DNA from: an uncultured Selenomonadales bacterium
GTDB taxonomy: Bacteria > Bacillota > Negativicutes > Acidaminococcales > Acidaminococcaceae
Length of the DNA stretch: 64,000 nt
Reading direction: 5' to 3'
NCBI GenBank assembly: GCA_900315925.1
Contig: ONAV01000001.1
Coordinates: 1-64,000, forward strand
Made by a program: the position numbers and the translations under genes. Below, one piece after another: positions 27,081 through 36,584 of the stretch. A model generated the notes under the pieces. The model had not been told where the DNA came from, searched no databases, and worked only from the letters and a program-made list of their open reading frames with translations. The first letter of the stretch is position 1. Every line of letters starts with the position of its first letter.

Positions 27081-27347
27081 GTGAGCGTTTGCGTAAAGAA
27101 CCGCGGATCATTCCGCGGTTCTTTGTTTCGTGAGATGAAATTCGCCGTAGTGGCAAGACTGTTACGATAAAAGTCCAAGAAGCAAACCCGAAGGGTGAAG
27201 CTGATTGGAAACTTTTATCTACTTGCAGTGCGCCGCAGAGCGCAAGCCGCAGGCGTTGCGTAATGCGTTGCGCACGAGCCATTGAGGGGCGAAGCCCCGA
27301 GTTTCGAAGCCACAGGCGAATGAGTCCATGAAATAGCAAACGCTCAC
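27081..27347. repeat. Non-coding interval bounded by 12-bp inverted repeats
   Basis: The gap between two converging genes (27042-27376) holds no gene I can support. GTGAGCGTTTGC (27081-27092) recurs inverted as GCAAACGCTCAC (27336-27347). Between them lie the terminator above, a GGGGC-GAA-GCCCC hairpin (27286-27298) and GC-rich sequence with repeated GCGTTGCG. The layout resembles a small non-autonomous repeat element or a structured RNA; no target-site duplication is evident. Confidence 0.35.
27095..27124 (+). terminator. Terminator after the first sensor-EAL gene
   Basis: A perfect 12-bp stem, AAAGAACCGCGG (27095-27106) with CCGCGGTTCTTT (27113-27124), and a 6-nt loop. A-rich sequence on one side and T-rich on the other allow action in both directions between the converging genes. 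Confidence 0.8.
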
Positions 27348-27376
27348 GTTTTTGCGTGCTGTTTTCGATGCTACTT

Positions 27377-29992
27377 TTATTTTACTCTGTTTTGTGCTTT
27401 CCGTTTCTTTCCGATTTTGACCTGGGTGTCTACGTTGTTCAGGCCGATGATCAGCTTAGGTCCTTCTTTTTCTTCCACTAACGCTGCCCTGGCGTTGATG
27501 TATACGGGCCTGCCGTCGACGATCAGACGGTATTGCATTACAAACAGGCCGTTCTTCCGGATTTCCTTCATTATATTTTCTTTGGTAAAGAAATCCCGGT
27601 ACATGGGCAGGTCGTCTGTATATACGAACTTTTCCCCTAACCTGCGGGCGGTTCCGAAGAAATCGTCGCCTTCTTTGGCCAGGCCAAGGGTATCATAATG
27701 CCGGGAACTGCTGTATTCCACATAATGATCTGTTTCGGGATCCACTGTATAGATGCTGAGGAAATCGCCCGCCAGAGCAGAAATACGTGAGTAGATGACC
27801 TGTTCCGCCTGCATTCGCTCCAGCGCTTCTTTCTGCCTCATCTGGGCGTCCACGTTGTTGACGCCGATGATGATATGGTTGTCGCCGGGGCCCATGCGCA
27901 CAGCCTTCATGCTTACATAGGTGGGTTCCCCTTTGATCAGGAGGCGGTAGCTCAGGGTAAAGGCGCCCAGCTCATCAATGGCCCGGACTACATTTTCCCT
28001 GGTAAAGGTGTTGATAAAATAGTCCCGGTCTTCTTTATAAATATAATCCAGCGCATCCCGGCGGCTGGCGGCAAAGAAGTTTTCCCCCCGCCGTTCTTCA
28101 TCCAGAAGATCCTCCCGGTGTTCGGAAGTGTATTCGGTAAATTGCTCCGTATCCAGGTCCACGTAGTACAGATTGATGTAGTCGGCGGAAAGAGCCTGGG
28201 CCACATGGGTGTAAGTGACGCCCCGGTCCGAATTGTCCGTGATGCCAAGAATTACGCTGACACAGGCGCTGATCCCGGTGACAGGGTTCGTGGCAATGTG
28301 CCGGGCGAAGGAATAGGCGGTCAGATCTTTTGCGACTTCCTGATTAAAGAAAACGCGTTTTCCTTTTTCCCTGCACTGAAGCACCGCGTTTTTGTAGGGG
28401 GAGTTGTCCGGCAGGGAAGCAAAAGGAACTTTGGCCCCCACCGGTGCGGATCCGTAATAGCGGTCGATGAAATCCCGGAAAGACCGGTTGCAACGGATAG
28501 CCCGGGAATATTCTCCATCAAATTCAATAATGGCCATAGGCAGTGTATCAAAATAATGGCGGATGCCATCACTGCTTGCCTCCCGGGCGATCACCGCCTG
28601 GTCGTACAGGTTGACCCTGCCGATGGTAGCGTAGTATTCGTCTTCATCCGGGTTTTCAAAGCCGATCTGGGTACCCTTTTCATAGCGTTCCAGAACCTCT
28701 TCCGCAGAAATGGGCCTGCAGTAATAGAACCCCTGCAGCTTGGTACAGCCCACTTCTTTCAAAAATTCAGCCTGCTCTTTGGTCTCCACTCCTTCGGTAA
28801 TGGTATCGATGCCCAGTCCGATCGCCATTCGGATCAGTTCTGTGAGAATGATCTTACTTGCGTCGCCTTTGTCGAAATTCTGAAGGAAGCGCATATCCAG
28901 CTTGATCAGATCAAAACGCAGGCTCTGTAAAACGTCAAGGGAAGAGTAGCCGCTGCCGAAATCGTCCATCCAGACCTTGAATCCCAGGTCCCGGAAACGG
29001 GCGATCTGTTCTTTCATAAAATCAAAATTGGCGCCGATAATGCTTTCGGTGATCTCGATGGTAAGCTTTTCCCTGGGAATACCGGCTGCGTCTACTCGCT
29101 GCCGGATCTCTTCCACGATATCGCAGGAATCAAAATCCGCCCGGGACAGGTTCAGGGAATGAGGCACGAGATACAGGTTTGCCCGCTGCATGGTTTTCAT
29201 CTTTTCCAGGACCTGGTCCAGCACATACAGATCCAGCCTGGTGATCAGCTTGGTACTTTCCAGAATGGGGATAAAATCTGCCGGAGAAAGGAGCCCTTTC
29301 ACCGGATCGACCCAGCGGGCCAGGGCTTCTTCGTCGCAGACCCTTCCGTTGGCAGCCCGGATGATGGGCTGATAGTATACTTTGATCCATTTCTCCTTCA
29401 GGGCCCGGTCCAGGTTGCTGGTGATATACTGGCGGGTATTGGCCTGCTCCAGCATGGTTTTATCAAAGTAATAGTATCCGGAAGCGTACTGGTCCCGGTT
29501 CTGGTCGCAGGCATATTTTGCCCGGTCGCAGGCCGAAGACGGCTCCACCGGTTCCATCCGGTGCAGGTAGATGCCTATCCGCACGGGCAGGCTGTTCCGG
29601 TTGTTCAGTTCCCCGCATTCGGCAATCAGCTTCTGCAACCGTTCTTCCAGATTTTCCTCGTCGGTGAAGGCAGCGAAATGATCCTGGGCAAATCGGCTGC
29701 ACTGTTCGCTGCCAAAATAGTTTACCAGAATGTTAGCAAAACCGGTGAGGAGCTTATCTCCTTCGGTAAATCCGAACTGGCTGTTATAATACTTCATGCC
29801 GTTCAGGTTCAGGAACAGAAGAACAGGGTCCTTTCCCTGCTCCAGCAAGCGCAGCTTTGCGGCTCTTGCCAGTTCAAAGAAATAGCTCATACTGGGCAGT
29901 CCCGTGAGACGGTCATACCGGTAAAGGGCAGAGGAATCGGAGAAGCTTTCTATGCTGTTTGCAGGTATCCTGCCAGCCTGGTGCTTTTTCAT
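27377..29992 (-). CDS. Cytoplasmic degenerate-GGDEF / EAL protein with PAS-like C-terminal domains
   Basis: 871 residues without signal peptide or transmembrane helix. Order: GGDEF fold (about 25-180) whose active site reads AQDHF (about 98-103) and is therefore probably dead; EAL domain (about 190-435) with EEALARW, LNLSR, EITES, DDFGSGYSS, IKLD, EGVET and QGFYY all kept; a PAS-like domain (about 490-600); and two copies of a further PAS-like unit (about 605-735 and 745-865), each with a Y-x-V-D start and a Y-R-L-hairpin, ending in a repeated IIIGVNNVD/LIIGLNNVD motif. It should hydrolyse cyclic di-GMP under control of a cytoplasmic signal. It is the only gene of the EAL array on the minus strand. 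The AAAGGGGGCG ribosome site just upstream supports the start. Confidence 0.9.
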   Translation of the reverse strand: MKKHQAGRIPANSIESFSDSSALYRYDRLTGLPSMSYFFELARAAKLRLLEQGKDPVLLFLNLNGMKYYNSQFGFTEGDKLLTGFANILVNYFGSEQCSRFAQDHFAAFTDEENLEERLQKLIAECGELNNRNSLPVRIGIYLHRMEPVEPSSACDRAKYACDQNRDQYASGYYYFDKTMLEQANTRQYITSNLDRALKEKWIKVYYQPIIRAANGRVCDEEALARWVDPVKGLLSPADFIPILESTKLITRLDLYVLDQVLEKMKTMQRANLYLVPHSLNLSRADFDSCDIVEEIRQRVDAAGIPREKLTIEITESIIGANFDFMKEQIARFRDLGFKVWMDDFGSGYSSLDVLQSLRFDLIKLDMRFLQNFDKGDASKIILTELIRMAIGLGIDTITEGVETKEQAEFLKEVGCTKLQGFYYCRPISAEEVLERYEKGTQIGFENPDEDEYYATIGRVNLYDQAVIAREASSDGIRHYFDTLPMAIIEFDGEYSRAIRCNRSFRDFIDRYYGSAPVGAKVPFASLPDNSPYKNAVLQCREKGKRVFFNQEVAKDLTAYSFARHIATNPVTGISACVSVILGITDNSDRGVTYTHVAQALSADYINLYYVDLDTEQFTEYTSEHREDLLDEERRGENFFAASRRDALDYIYKEDRDYFINTFTRENVVRAIDELGAFTLSYRLLIKGEPTYVSMKAVRMGPGDNHIIIGVNNVDAQMRQKEALERMQAEQVIYSRISALAGDFLSIYTVDPETDHYVEYSSSRHYDTLGLAKEGDDFFGTARRLGEKFVYTDDLPMYRDFFTKENIMKEIRKNGLFVMQYRLIVDGRPVYINARAALVEEKEGPKLIIGLNNVDTQVKIGKKRKAQNRVK

Positions 29993-30087
29993 GCAGTCGC
30001 CCCCTTTCTCCGGAAGAGCCGGTTATGATTGAAATGTTTCATAAAATAATCCTTAACAATACTAAATACCGACAATTTTCTACTTTA

Positions 30088-30116
30088 ATTATAGTAAATA
30101 TACACGTTATTGTCAA
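30088..30116 (-). promoter_or_regulatory. Consensus sigma-70 promoter for the minus-strand EAL gene
   Basis: Read on the minus strand: TTGACA (30116-30111), exactly 17 bp, TATAAT (30093-30088). This is a perfect housekeeping consensus, about 90 nt before the start codon at 29992, and predicts strong, largely constitutive transcription. Confidence 0.85.
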
Positions 30117-30211
30117 ACCGAGTCAGCGCTGTCGGGTTTTGCTATACTTTATAAATATAGCAACTGTCGCCAAGTACGGTTTCTGTTATAGCGGCCGACG
30201 ACAGATGTATC

Positions 30212-30240
30212 TTGAAGTGATGCTGAAAACGTGATATAAT
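30212..30240 (+). promoter_or_regulatory. Promoter of the EAL-first gene
   Basis: -35 TTGAAG (30212-30217), 17-bp spacer, -10 TATAAT (30235-30240), extended by TGA. It faces away from the minus-strand promoter at 30088-30116. The 5' leader to the start at 30379 would be about 130 nt; I found no recognisable riboswitch in it. These two promoters fill the 386-nt gap between the divergent genes. Confidence 0.75.
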
Positions 30241-30378
30241 AATATGAATTCTCAATAAAGATTACGGTTCGATAAATTCCGGAACATTGACGTAGTCAGT
30301 TACAAAAAGCGCCGGTCAGCGTGCAGACGAATGAATCAGTGTTTCCGTAAGTATCCCGGTAACGTATGGAGGAAAGCG

Positions 30379-33261
30379 ATGGCCAGAAATCTGGAAGATT
30401 TCATTAAGAAAAATTATAAAAAGGCAATAGAGCGTCACGAAATCCAGGCGTATTATCAGCCGGTCATCCGTACGTCTTCCCGTAAGCTGTGCAGCTTTGA
30501 GGCATTGGCCCGCTGGATCGACCCGAAACTGGGTATGATCTATCCTGATGAATTTATCCCTGTACTGGAAAAGGAACGGGCGATCCACCGGCTGGACGCC
30601 GCGATCCTCCGGCAGGCCTGCGCGCGGATCCGGAGCTGTATCACAAAAGGCGAGACGCCTATTCCCATTTCGGTGAATCTGTCCCGGCTGGACTTTACTC
30701 TTTGCGACATCTTCGCCGTTGCGGACCAGGTCGTCAGCGACTACCAGATTCCCCATGACTTTATCTACTTTGAAATTACCGAGAGCGTAATGGCCGAAGA
30801 GCAGGAAATGCTGAAGGGCATTGTGGACCGGTTCCGTTCTGCCGGCTTTCAGATCTGGATGGACGACTTCGGCAGCGCCTATTCCTCCCTGAATGCCCTC
30901 AAGGAATTTTCCTTTGACGAGATCAAACTGGACATGCGTTTCCTCCATCCCTTTAACCTCCGGGCGAAACGGATCGCCACCGCGGTGGTGGAGATGGCCA
31001 AGAGCATCGATATCCACACGCTGGTGGAAGGCGTGGAAACAGAGGAACAGTTCCGTTATCTCCGGAATGTAGGCTGCGAAAAAGTGCAGGGCTATTACTT
31101 CGGCAAACCTGCGCCCTATGAAGAAGCGCTGGCCCGGCTGCAGGAAAAGGGAATCGGGACGGAAGCGCCCCACGAACGGCGCTACTACGATGAGATCGGG
31201 CGAATCGACTTTCTCAGCGCGGTGCCTTTTATGACCCGGGAGGAGCATGACACGATTACCACCGCCAGGCAGCTGAACAGTATTCCGCTGGCGCTGGCGG
31301 AATTTGCGTCGGATTCCTTCAGCGTTCTGTTTTATAACAGCGCCTTTGAAGAGACGGCGTCCGGCACGGAATTGTTCTCTATCGCGCTAGATCAGGAGAT
31401 GCTGTCTCAGCCCCAGCCCTATTACCTGCTGTCCGACAAGCTGATCAATCTCATTGATTCCGTCAAAACAGGCGGCGACGGAAGGATGCTGTTCACTTCC
31501 AATGAAGAATACTTTGAAGTGAAAGCACGCTGCATGACGAAATCCCGGGAAAAATACTGTGTGCTGATCCAGCTTACCAATCTTACCAGGGATACCCAGT
31601 CGGAGAACACCGCCTACCTGGACGAGTTCGTCCGCCGGATCAATGATATTTTCGACCGGATTACTCTCATGAATGTCCGGGACAACCTCATCCGGCCCCT
31701 GAATACCGCTGTACGGGAGGATCTGCTTTCCGGCAGATACGGGATCCGGGAACGGGTGAGGGAGTATGCGGAAAAGTATATCTATCCCGATGACAGGGCG
31801 GAATTCCTTCGCCAGTTCAACCCGCAAACGGCTTTAGACCGTTTTGCCGTGAACGGATGCGTGAGTTTCTCGAAATTGTTACGGACCAGCGTGGGCCACG
31901 GGCAATATGCCTGGATGGAATATACGCTGCTCAAAATCGACCGGGACAACTATTTCCTGCTGATGCGGAACTTGCACGAAAGCGTGACCGGTTTCCTCAG
32001 AAAAAACAAGGTGAAAGTGGATGGGGACGGATATTTTACGCCTTCCCACCTTTGGAACAATCTGCTCCGGTCCAATCTGTTGCGGCTGTTCTGGAAAGAC
32101 CGCGACCGCCGGTTTGTCGGGGCGAGCCAGGCCTTTCTGGATTACTACGGATTTACTTCCATTGAGGAAATCCTGGGCAAGAACGATGAGGAAGTAGGGT
32201 GGCATGTCCATCCGGAAGCTTATATGAACGACGAGTTTCAGGTCATCAACGAGGGCGAAACCATTCATTTTATGCCCGGTCTTTGCATGAACGAAGGGGA
32301 GAACAAGGAAATCCTGGCCAGTAAAACTCCGCTGTATGATGCCAATGGAGAGATTCGTGGGCTGCTTGGCTTTTTTATTGACAGGGAGCTGCTGACCGTC
32401 AACGACAGGCGGGGTACGGAGATCCCCCGCCGGGACCTGCTTACGGGACTGCTCAATACCCGCGGCCTGAGTGAGGAAGCGGTCGTGTTCCGTGATGAAT
32501 ATTTCATGCGGGGCGCAGATTTTGTCCGTGTGCATATTATGATCAACGACTTTAATGCCTACAATGAACAGTTTGGCTTCGATTTCGGGGACAAAATCCT
32601 GAACGCTCTCGGCAATGCGCTGAAAGAAGGGTTTGGCCACACCTGCGCGGTGGGCCGCCACGCAGGGCTCGAGTTCGTGATACTGCATCAGGTCAAAAGC
32701 GAGAAAGAAGCACATGAGATTTGCGAAAAAGTTAAGGCAATCGGCGATTCGGTCCGTCAGGTGGACGGCGTACCGGTGACGCTGTATCTTTCTGTGGGCT
32801 GTGCGCTCTTTTCAGAAAGCCATAATCTGAAGGAACAGACTAAACGCTGCGAACTGCGTCTCCATGCGGATCATGACCACACGATTTCCGCACAAAGCAG
32901 TCTGGCCCATGCTTCGGAAATCTTCAGCCTGTTTGACAGTCTGCCGTTTTCCTACTGCGTATACCATGTATCCCGTGACAGAACGGATGAGGCTGACGAT
33001 GCCATCATCTGTTATGTAAATCATAAATTTGAAGAAGTAGGCGGGGCGTCCTCCGGCGAAGTGTTTGGCGGCAGCGTACGGGAACTTTATCCCTATGTGG
33101 GGGAGGAGTGGTTTGCGAATGTAAAACGCGCCGCCTGGAACGATGAGAAGGCTGAGGGGATCCTTACCGGTGCACCGGACGGCAAGCGGTACCGGTACAC
33201 GGCCCGGCAGATCATCTGTCCCGGTTATGTGGCAGTAACGTATCAGGAAGAAAAATTGTAA
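30379..33261 (+). CDS. EAL-PAS-degenerate GGDEF-PAS protein (reversed domain order)
   Basis: 960 residues from ATG 30379, chosen over the in-frame ATG at 30331 because GGAGGA (30368-30373) lies 5 nt upstream. The EAL domain comes first (about 12-255) with FEALARW, SVNLSR, EITES, DDFGSAYSS, IKLD, VEGVE and QGYYF intact. Then an under-characterised linker with a PAS-like region (about 300-560), a PAS domain (about 570-660: KDRDRRFVGASQAFLDYYGF), a GGDEF fold (about 683-825) whose signature is AGLEF, and a final PAS-like domain (about 845-960). Most bifunctional proteins place GGDEF before EAL, so this order is uncommon. No membrane helix. Predicted activity: cyclic di-GMP phosphodiesterase with cytoplasmic sensing; a GTP-binding allosteric role for the altered GGDEF is possible. 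Confidence 0.9.
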   Translation: MARNLEDFIKKNYKKAIERHEIQAYYQPVIRTSSRKLCSFEALARWIDPKLGMIYPDEFIPVLEKERAIHRLDAAILRQACARIRSCITKGETPIPISVNLSRLDFTLCDIFAVADQVVSDYQIPHDFIYFEITESVMAEEQEMLKGIVDRFRSAGFQIWMDDFGSAYSSLNALKEFSFDEIKLDMRFLHPFNLRAKRIATAVVEMAKSIDIHTLVEGVETEEQFRYLRNVGCEKVQGYYFGKPAPYEEALARLQEKGIGTEAPHERRYYDEIGRIDFLSAVPFMTREEHDTITTARQLNSIPLALAEFASDSFSVLFYNSAFEETASGTELFSIALDQEMLSQPQPYYLLSDKLINLIDSVKTGGDGRMLFTSNEEYFEVKARCMTKSREKYCVLIQLTNLTRDTQSENTAYLDEFVRRINDIFDRITLMNVRDNLIRPLNTAVREDLLSGRYGIRERVREYAEKYIYPDDRAEFLRQFNPQTALDRFAVNGCVSFSKLLRTSVGHGQYAWMEYTLLKIDRDNYFLLMRNLHESVTGFLRKNKVKVDGDGYFTPSHLWNNLLRSNLLRLFWKDRDRRFVGASQAFLDYYGFTSIEEILGKNDEEVGWHVHPEAYMNDEFQVINEGETIHFMPGLCMNEGENKEILASKTPLYDANGEIRGLLGFFIDRELLTVNDRRGTEIPRRDLLTGLLNTRGLSEEAVVFRDEYFMRGADFVRVHIMINDFNAYNEQFGFDFGDKILNALGNALKEGFGHTCAVGRHAGLEFVILHQVKSEKEAHEICEKVKAIGDSVRQVDGVPVTLYLSVGCALFSESHNLKEQTKRCELRLHADHDHTISAQSSLAHASEIFSLFDSLPFSYCVYHVSRDRTDEADDAIICYVNHKFEEVGGASSGEVFGGSVRELYPYVGEEWFANVKRAAWNDEKAEGILTGAPDGKRYRYTARQIICPGYVAVTYQEEKL

Positions 33262-33286
33262 TATTTGACATTTATTATAATAAAAT

Positions 33287-33316
33287 CAGCAGCCTTTCCC
33301 GCTGCTGTTTTTTTGT
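33287..33316 (+). terminator. Terminator after the EAL-first gene
   Basis: Stem CAGCAGC (33287-33293) with GCTGCTG (33301-33307), loop CTTTCCC, then a run of eight T. An almost identical hairpin closes the next EAL gene at 36453. Confidence 0.9.
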
Positions 33317-33446
33317 ATACAAAAATGAGTAATTATTGATAATAAGTTGCAAAAAGAAAAGTGTTATGATAAGATTACAATGGATAAAAGTATTTTTACA
33401 GATACGTATTTATGAGCAGCTCACGCACTGCAACAGGTAACTGATC

Positions 33447-36431
33447 ATGACGAACGCGTCTCCCGTAGTAAGCAAAAAAAGCATACTGTCTTTCTGGCTC
33501 TGCCTCAGCCTGCTGCTGGCAGTTCTTGTTCCCGTGTCTGTTTTTGCGGCGGAACAGGGGAAAAAGACCGTGCGGGTGGGCTGGTACGAATCGCCCTTCA
33601 ACATAACGGATTCCTATGGCGGACGGTCCGGTTATGCCTATGAATACCAGCAGAAGATCGCCGCCTATACGGGCTGGGAGTATGAATACGTTAAGACAAG
33701 CTGGCCGAAACTGCTGGAGATGCTGCAGCAGGGTGAAATCGACCTGCTCAGCGATGTCTCCCATACGGAAGAACGGGCGAAGCACATGCTGTATTCTGCC
33801 TTGCCCATGGGGGAAGAGGAGTATTATATCTTTGTTTCCAACCACAACCGGTCTGTCAGTCTCGACAACTATGCTACCTTCGATGGAAAACGGGCAGGCG
33901 TAAACAAAAACAGCGTACAGAAGGATCTGTATCTTACCTGGGCAGGAAAATACGGCATCAAAACAGAACTTGTAGAATTGACAGGCGGGTTACGAGATTC
34001 CCTGCAAAAGCTAAGCCGTGGCAATATCGATCTGTATGTAGGTACGATTATCAAAAAGGGAAGCGACGCAGGCAGGGCCGTACCGATTTGCAAGATAGGA
34101 TCTACCCCGTTTTACTTTGCGGTGAACCAGAATCGTCCCGACTTGCTGAAAGAGCTGGATGCCGCTATGAACCGCATCCAGGACGAAAACCGGTACTATA
34201 ACCAGCAGATGTACAAGAAATATTTCTACAACAGTGATTTCGGCGCGTACCTTACTCCGTCCGAAAACGACTGGCTTTCAAGCCATGGAATCATCCGGGT
34301 AGGCTATCGGGCTGACTTTCTGCCCTATTGTGGCAAGAACCCGGAAACGGGAAAACTGACCGGGGCTTTGCAGGATTATCTGGATATGGCTTCCTCCAGT
34401 GTGAAAAACGCGAAGCTGTTTTTTGAACCGGTGCCGTTTTCCGATGTAGATTCTGCGTTAGAGGCGCTGAAAAATGGAGATGTCGACTGTGTTTTTCCAG
34501 TCAGTTTTCCGGAGTACGACGCAGAAAAAACGGGGGTTTTGGTAACGGATCCGCCCATGCATGCGGAAATGTATGCGGTGATGCGAAAAAAGCACAGGAA
34601 GAACTACTCGCTGAAGGAGATTGAAAGCGTCGCCTATATGAAGGGTTTTCACTATCATGAGAGCTTTCTGAAAAAACACTTTCCCAGATGGAGAGTTGTG
34701 CATATTAGTCATCCGGGGGAGAGGTACCAGAAAGTGAATTCCGGGGACGCGGACTGTTTTCTGGTTTCTTCCTACCGACTTAACAGTTTAGCCGAAGAGT
34801 TCAGTAAATACAAGCTGACGCCGATAGCTACCGGGGTGGATATGACCCTGTCCTTCGCCGTGCATCGGGATAACCATCAGTTGTACTCCATACTGAACAA
34901 AGTCAGAAATCTTGTGCCGGACGTGTCTGTTTATTCGGCCCTGGCGTCCCATTCCCAAGAGGAAAAAAAGGTCAGCTTTAAGGATTATGTGGGAGATAAC
35001 CTGGCCGTCGTGATCGCATTCATCGCATCCTTTGCGGCGATACTCCTTGGTTTGTTGCTGTTTGGCACCAAAGAACAGAAAAAAGCATCCGAGAGACAGA
35101 AGCTCATTTCCGCGGCTGAGAATGATAAAGTGTCCGGCCTGTTCAACCGGGGCTTCTTCTATGAATATGCCAGACGGTTCCGGAAAGATTACCCCACCTG
35201 GAATATGGACGCCATTGTGTTGAATATTGAGCAGTTCCACATTGTGAATGAGCTGAACGGCCGGGCCTTTGGCAACAACGTGCTGCATTGCCTGGGTGAA
35301 ACGATTCAGGGTTTCCTGAAAGAAAACGGGGGCATCGCCAGCCGGGTGGAAGCGGACCGGTTTGACATTTACTGCAGGCATCTGGAAGACTATCAGGCCC
35401 TGCTGGACCGGTTTCAGGAAAAAGTGAACGAAGTATCGAGTCATACCAGCATCCGTCTGCGTATGGGCGTTATGCCCTGGCAGGAGGGGCTGGAAGCGGG
35501 ACAGGCCTTTGACCGGGCCTGGTCGGCCTGCAACATGGTGCGGGGCTGTAACAGGCACCTTATGGTATATAACGAAGAGATCCGCGCCCGGGAAACCTAT
35601 AACCAGCGTCTGCTGAACGACCTGCGCCAGGCTGTGGAAAATCGGGAATTCAAAGTCTTTTACCAGCCTAAATACAACATCCAGTGCGATCCGCCCCGGC
35701 TGGCCAGCGCGGAGGCCCTGATTCGCTGGCAGCACCCGGAGCTGGGACTGGTTCCGCCCTGCGATTTTATTCCCCTGTTTGAAGGGAACGGGCAGATCAG
35801 CGTGGTGGATAAATACGTATGGGAAGAAGCGGCCCGACAGATTGCAATCTGGAAGAAAAAATACGGGATCATCCTGCCGGTTTCCGTCAACCTGTCCCGC
35901 GTTGATGTGTTCGACCCCAATCTGGGTGAGATTTTTGAGGGCCTGATCCGGGATAACGGGCTGACCTACGATGCACTGAAGTTGGAAGTGACGGAATCCG
36001 CATATACGGAAAACGCGGAAGAACTGCTGAAGGTAATGGAACGGCTCCGGAGCAAAGGCTTTGAAATTGAAATGGATGACTTCGGTTCCGGCTATTCGTC
36101 CCTGAACATGCTGTCCTCCATGCCGGTGGATATTCTGAAGATGGACAGGGGCTTCATCCTGAACATTGAGCATAATCCCCAGGACTTCCGCCTGGTGCAG
36201 CTGATTCTGGACATTGCCCGGAACCTGAAACTGACTGTCATCGCAGAAGGAGTGGAAACGGAAAACCAGATGCTGATGCTGAAGAACGCGGGCTGCGATG
36301 TGGTGCAGGGGTATTACTTCTCCCGTCCGGTGCCGCCGGAAGAATTTGAACGGTTTATTATCAGGGAACATGACGATGCAGAACAGCAAGGCGACAATCT
36401 GGGACGGATTCGACCGGTACCACTGGTGTGA
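33447..36431 (+). CDS. Dual solute-binding sensor with degenerate GGDEF and intact EAL, paralogue
   Basis: 994 residues with the same plan as the protein at 24069: signal or anchor (LCLSLLLAVLVPVSVFA), two periplasmic SBP_bac_3 domains (about 38-265 and 275-500), a membrane helix (about 520-540), GGDEF fold with VEADRF in place of the signature, and EAL domain with EALIRW, SVNLSR, EVTES, DDFGSGYSS, LKMD, AEGVE and QGY. Long identical stretches run through both proteins, the EAL end being closest, whereas the binding domains differ more, so the two copies probably read different ligands. The ribosome site is weak (CAGGTAA), but the signal sequence fixes the start. It should be an inner-membrane cyclic di-GMP phosphodiesterase. 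Confidence 0.92.
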   Translation: MTNASPVVSKKSILSFWLCLSLLLAVLVPVSVFAAEQGKKTVRVGWYESPFNITDSYGGRSGYAYEYQQKIAAYTGWEYEYVKTSWPKLLEMLQQGEIDLLSDVSHTEERAKHMLYSALPMGEEEYYIFVSNHNRSVSLDNYATFDGKRAGVNKNSVQKDLYLTWAGKYGIKTELVELTGGLRDSLQKLSRGNIDLYVGTIIKKGSDAGRAVPICKIGSTPFYFAVNQNRPDLLKELDAAMNRIQDENRYYNQQMYKKYFYNSDFGAYLTPSENDWLSSHGIIRVGYRADFLPYCGKNPETGKLTGALQDYLDMASSSVKNAKLFFEPVPFSDVDSALEALKNGDVDCVFPVSFPEYDAEKTGVLVTDPPMHAEMYAVMRKKHRKNYSLKEIESVAYMKGFHYHESFLKKHFPRWRVVHISHPGERYQKVNSGDADCFLVSSYRLNSLAEEFSKYKLTPIATGVDMTLSFAVHRDNHQLYSILNKVRNLVPDVSVYSALASHSQEEKKVSFKDYVGDNLAVVIAFIASFAAILLGLLLFGTKEQKKASERQKLISAAENDKVSGLFNRGFFYEYARRFRKDYPTWNMDAIVLNIEQFHIVNELNGRAFGNNVLHCLGETIQGFLKENGGIASRVEADRFDIYCRHLEDYQALLDRFQEKVNEVSSHTSIRLRMGVMPWQEGLEAGQAFDRAWSACNMVRGCNRHLMVYNEEIRARETYNQRLLNDLRQAVENREFKVFYQPKYNIQCDPPRLASAEALIRWQHPELGLVPPCDFIPLFEGNGQISVVDKYVWEEAARQIAIWKKKYGIILPVSVNLSRVDVFDPNLGEIFEGLIRDNGLTYDALKLEVTESAYTENAEELLKVMERLRSKGFEIEMDDFGSGYSSLNMLSSMPVDILKMDRGFILNIEHNPQDFRLVQLILDIARNLKLTVIAEGVETENQMLMLKNAGCDVVQGYYFSRPVPPEEFERFIIREHDDAEQQGDNLGRIRPVPLV

Positions 36432-36452
36432 AGAATACTTATTGACAAAAAT

Positions 36453-36483
36453 CAGCAGCGCTTTCCCGCTGCTGTTTTTTTGT
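36453..36483 (+). terminator. Terminator after the second sensor-EAL gene
   Basis: Stem CAGCAGC (36453-36459) with GCTGCTG (36468-36474) and a run of seven or more T. The loop again contains CTTTCCC, as in the hairpin at 33287. Confidence 0.9.
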
Positions 36484-36523
36484 CAAGACCTATTGATGGG
36501 GAAAATATAGTTTAAAATATGGA

Positions 36524-36552
36524 TTGAAAACGTAGGATGAATGCGGTATAGT
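36524..36552 (+). promoter_or_regulatory. Promoter of the fifth EAL gene
   Basis: -35 TTGAAA (36524-36529), 17-bp spacer, -10 TATAGT (36547-36552), 33 nt before the ATG at 36585. Confidence 0.7.
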
Positions 36553-36584
36553 ATCCATAGGATACATTGAGGGGGCCTTTAATT

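Noticed and set aside
30241-30378. Cyclic di-GMP riboswitch in front of the EAL genes
   Set aside because: I looked for the GEMM core in the leaders at 23930-24068, 30241-30378 and 33317-33446 and did not see it.
30331-30378. Upstream ATG for the EAL-first gene
   Set aside because: No ribosome site, and the extra residues are not part of the EAL fold; GGAGGA supports 30379.
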